DNA from: Zoogloea sp.
GTDB taxonomy: Bacteria > Pseudomonadota > Gammaproteobacteria > Burkholderiales > Rhodocyclaceae
Direction: 5' to 3'
Assembly (NCBI RefSeq): GCF_017302315.1
Contig: NZ_JAFLDT010000028.1
Location: forward strand, 1 to 44,088
DNA: 44,088 nt
The position numbers and the translations under genes are program-made. The notes under the pieces were generated by a model, which was not told where the DNA came from, did not search any database, and saw only the letters and a list, made by a program, of their open reading frames with translations. Positions 42,034 through 44,088 of this stretch are shown one piece after another; positions within the stretch are counted from its first letter, which is position 1; every line of letters starts with the position of its first letter.

Positions 42034-42312
42034 TTACTTGACGGCGGGTGCAGCTGCCGGTGCCGCAGCTGCCGGCATGGCGGCAGGCTTTGCGTGTTCC
42101 TTGGCATGTTCCTTGGCCTTGTGGGCCTTGGCGGCAGCGCCCTTCTCGACCTTGGCCACTTCAGCCTTCACCGGCTCGGCGGCCTTGACGGCCTCGACCT
42201 TCTTCTCCATGGCTGCAGCCGGCGCTGCGGCGGGGCCGGCTGCCGGTGCCTGGGCGAAGGTGGCGGAAGCGAAACCGGCGGCGATGGCAAGGGCGATGAT
42301 CTTGTTCAGCAT
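42034..42312 (-). CDS. Ala/Lys-rich secreted small protein
   Basis: The 92-aa product starts MLNKIIALAIAAGFASATFA, a signal peptide probably cleaved after AQA. The rest is low-complexity Ala, Lys, Pro and Glu (KVEAVKAAEPVKAEVAKVEK, KAHKAKEHAKEHAKPAAMPA), resembling a histone H1-like or lysine-rich tail, with histidines that might bind metal. AGGAGA precedes the ATG. It has its own strong hairpin downstream. The family is not named with confidence; similar short proteins are annotated only as hypothetical. Confidence 0.7.
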   Translation of the reverse strand: MLNKIIALAIAAGFASATFAQAPAAGPAAAPAAAMEKKVEAVKAAEPVKAEVAKVEKGAAAKAHKAKEHAKEHAKPAAMPAAAAPAAAPAVK

Positions 42313-42459
42313 GGTGTTCTCCTGGACTGGGTATGTTGATCAACCGGACCGGCGTGATTGCCGGCCCTTGCTGCGATCAACGCGCCCTGTCCGCGCGAGG
42401 TTGGCAATGCAGATGTAAGGGCATGTGCGTTTGTAACAGGGCCGCAGGACACCGGCGGC

Positions 42460-44088
42460 TTACACCTCGGCGGGGTCCACGTCCAGGTGCCAGCGCAGCT
42501 CGCGGGGTGCACGCAGGCCCCACAGGTGCCGGCTCCATTCGGTGAGGAAGGCCTGCAGCGCCGGGCGGGCGGGGGCCTCGACGAGGAGTTGGGCACGCTC
42601 ACGGCGGGCCAGGCGGACCATGCGCATGGGTACCGGGTCGAACACCTGCACGCCGAAGGCCTGGGCCAGGGGCGCGGCGAGGGCACGGGCTTCTTTTAGC
42701 CAGTCGATGGCGATGGCCACCTCCGGTGCGGTCGCGAACAGCAGGGCGTTGGCCGCATACGGCGGAAAACGGGCCTGCTTGCGCTCCTCCAGCTGCAGGG
42801 CCGCGTAGCGGGCGAAGTCGTGGGCCTCCAGGCACTTGTAGAGGGGGTGATCCGGGTACTGGGTCTGGATCATCACTTCGCCGGGCAGCTCGCCCCGGCC
42901 GGCCCGGCCACCCACCTGCATGAGCTGCTGGAACAGACGTTCGGGGGCGCGGAAGTCGGCGGCAAACAGGGAGGAGTCGGCGTTGAGCACCCCAACGAAG
43001 GTCAACCGCGGAAAGTCGTGCCCCTTGGCCATCATCTGGGTGCCGACGAGGATGTCGGCGTCGCCGCGGCCGATCTGGTCGAGGAGGGCATCCCACTGGC
43101 TGCGGGTGCGGGCGGCATCCCGATCCACGCGCAGCACGCGGGCCTCGGGAAAACGCTGGCCCAGGGTCTCTTCAAGACGCTGGGTGCCGCGGCCAAAGGG
43201 CTGGATGTCCTGGTCACCACAGTCGGGGCAGGCCAGGGGAATGCCCGCCTCGTGGCTGCAGTGGTGGCAACGCAAGCGCTTGTCGGCCAGGTGCAGCACC
43301 ATGTTGGCCGTGCAGTGGGGACAGCGGCTGACCCAGCCGCAGGAAGGGCAGGACAGCACCGGCGCATAGCCCCGGCGGTTGAGGAAGACCAGGCTCTGTT
43401 CGCCTCGCTCCAGGCGGGCCGCAATGGCCCTCAGGAGGTGTTCCGACATCCCGTTCTGCAGCTTCTCGCGGCGGATATCCACCGGCCGCACCTTGGGCAG
43501 GGTCGCGGCCACGGCACGGCTGGCCAGCTCCACGCGCCGATAGCGGCCGGTGTCGGCGGCATGCCAGCTTTCCAGGGAGGGGGTGGCCGAGCCGAGAACG
43601 ATGGGCACGCCCCGCTGGCGGGCACGCCAGATGGCCAGATCCCGGGCGTTGTAGCGCACCCCTTCGTGCTGCTTGTAGCTGGCATCGTGCTCTTCATCCA
43701 CGACGATCAGGCCCAGGCGGGGCAGGGGGGTGAACACCGACAGGCGGGTGCCGAGCACGATGTCGGCACGCCCCTCCATGGCCTGCACGAAGCCCTGGGA
43801 GCGCGCACCCTCGGCCAGGGCCGAATGCAGGCTGACCACCCGGGCGGCAGGGAAGCGCCCCGCCACGCGCCCTTCCAGCTGCGGCGTGAGGGCGATCTCG
43901 GGCACCAGGATCAGGGCTTGCCCACCCCGGGCGATGGTCTGCTGCACGAGGCGCAGATACACCTCGGTCTTGCCGCTGCCCGTCACCCCGGCCAGCAGGA
44001 AGGGCTGGAAGCGGCCAAATCCGCCGGAGAGGATTTCCAGCGCAGCCTCCTGCTCCCCGGTAAGCGTAGGGGCACCGGCCATGGCCGC
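42460..44088 (-). CDS. priA: Primosomal protein N' (PriA helicase), C-terminal part
   Basis: The frame runs off the right edge, so the N-terminus is missing. The visible about 540 residues contain Walker A AGVTGSGKTEVYL, the Walker B DEEHD of the DEEH box, GSATPSLESW, the zinc-binding set CPSCGWVSRCPHC and CHHCSHEAGIPLACPDCG, and the helicase motifs VGTQMMAKGHDFP and QVGGRAGRGELPGEV. PriA reloads the replisome at stalled forks. The C-terminus ends HLDVDPAEV. All visible motifs are intact. Confidence 0.97.
   Translation of the reverse strand, partial: AAMAGAPTLTGEQEAALEILSGGFGRFQPFLLAGVTGSGKTEVYLRLVQQTIARGGQALILVPEIALTPQLEGRVAGRFPAARVVSLHSALAEGARSQGFVQAMEGRADIVLGTRLSVFTPLPRLGLIVVDEEHDASYKQHEGVRYNARDLAIWRARQRGVPIVLGSATPSLESWHAADTGRYRRVELASRAVAATLPKVRPVDIRREKLQNGMSEHLLRAIAARLERGEQSLVFLNRRGYAPVLSCPSCGWVSRCPHCTANMVLHLADKRLRCHHCSHEAGIPLACPDCGDQDIQPFGRGTQRLEETLGQRFPEARVLRVDRDAARTRSQWDALLDQIGRGDADILVGTQMMAKGHDFPRLTFVGVLNADSSLFAADFRAPERLFQQLMQVGGRAGRGELPGEVMIQTQYPDHPLYKCLEAHDFARYAALQLEERKQARFPPYAANALLFATAPEVAIAIDWLKEARALAAPLAQAFGVQVFDPVPMRMVRLARRERAQLLVEAPARPALQAFLTEWSRHLWGLRAPRELRWHLDVDPAEV

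Overview
The window is high-GC bacterial DNA that fits a betaproteobacterium, most likely a member of the Rhodocyclales. This is inferred from gene content and codon bias; there is no rRNA gene to confirm it. Supporting content: a Kdp potassium system, a divergent pyrE/xthA pair, a FecR/CHASE2 two-component set, a di-heme cytochrome c peroxidase next to an Irr/PerR-like Fur-family regulator, a DUF2325 protein and priA. No rRNA, tRNA or CRISPR array was seen.

Region 1 (1-7434) is an accessory, defence-type island bounded by transposase remnants: the C-terminus of an IS3-family transposase at the left edge, a broken IS21-type istA start at 336-458, and an IS110-family fragment at 7159-7434. Its left 4.5 kb is visibly more AT-rich than the rest. 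It carries a compact TIR-domain operon with two unrecognised partners (the first apparently frameshifted), an Mrr-like restriction endonuclease, a small membrane protein behind an unusual C/A-rich leader, and a complete DarT-DarG DNA ADP-ribosylation toxin-antitoxin pair.

Region 2 (7431-9451, minus strand) has an SpmA/SpmB-type nucleoside-recognition membrane protein and an L,D-transpeptidase-like secreted protein.

Region 3 (9521-22120, plus strand) is one long potassium locus: a KdpE-like T-rich operator, two tiny membrane peptides (the second is KdpF), kdpA, kdpB and kdpC. Six genes then lie between kdpC and kdpD: a TIGR02001-type porin, a PtsN-like EIIA protein, a degenerate acetylglutamate-kinase-like protein, a 100-aa protein, a zinc-ribbon miniprotein and a CorA-like transporter. 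The locus ends with kdpD and kdpE. The gene order suggests that K+ import, Mg2+/divalent transport and PTS-Ntr control are coupled.

Region 4 (22153-34746) is mostly housekeeping: a beta-barrel protein and xthA (minus), divergent pyrE, a secreted coiled-coil protein, an MBL-fold hydrolase, an OmpR-type regulator, mscL (minus), a LysM-FecR protein overlapping a CHASE2 histidine kinase, an AsmA-like protein and a nitronate-monooxygenase-like enzyme.

Region 5 (34780-37145, minus) is a signalling operon: a single-domain response regulator, a CheC-type phosphatase and a PAS-GGDEF diguanylate cyclase. A divergent MFS transporter follows.

Region 6 (38604-44088, minus) holds priA (cut by the window edge), an Ala/Lys-rich secreted protein with a strong hairpin, a di-heme cytochrome c peroxidase, the Irr/PerR-like regulator, an 86-aa-class protein and a DUF2325 protein. 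Three similar palindromes in the upstream regions suggest the regulator controls both the peroxidase and the DUF2325 operon.
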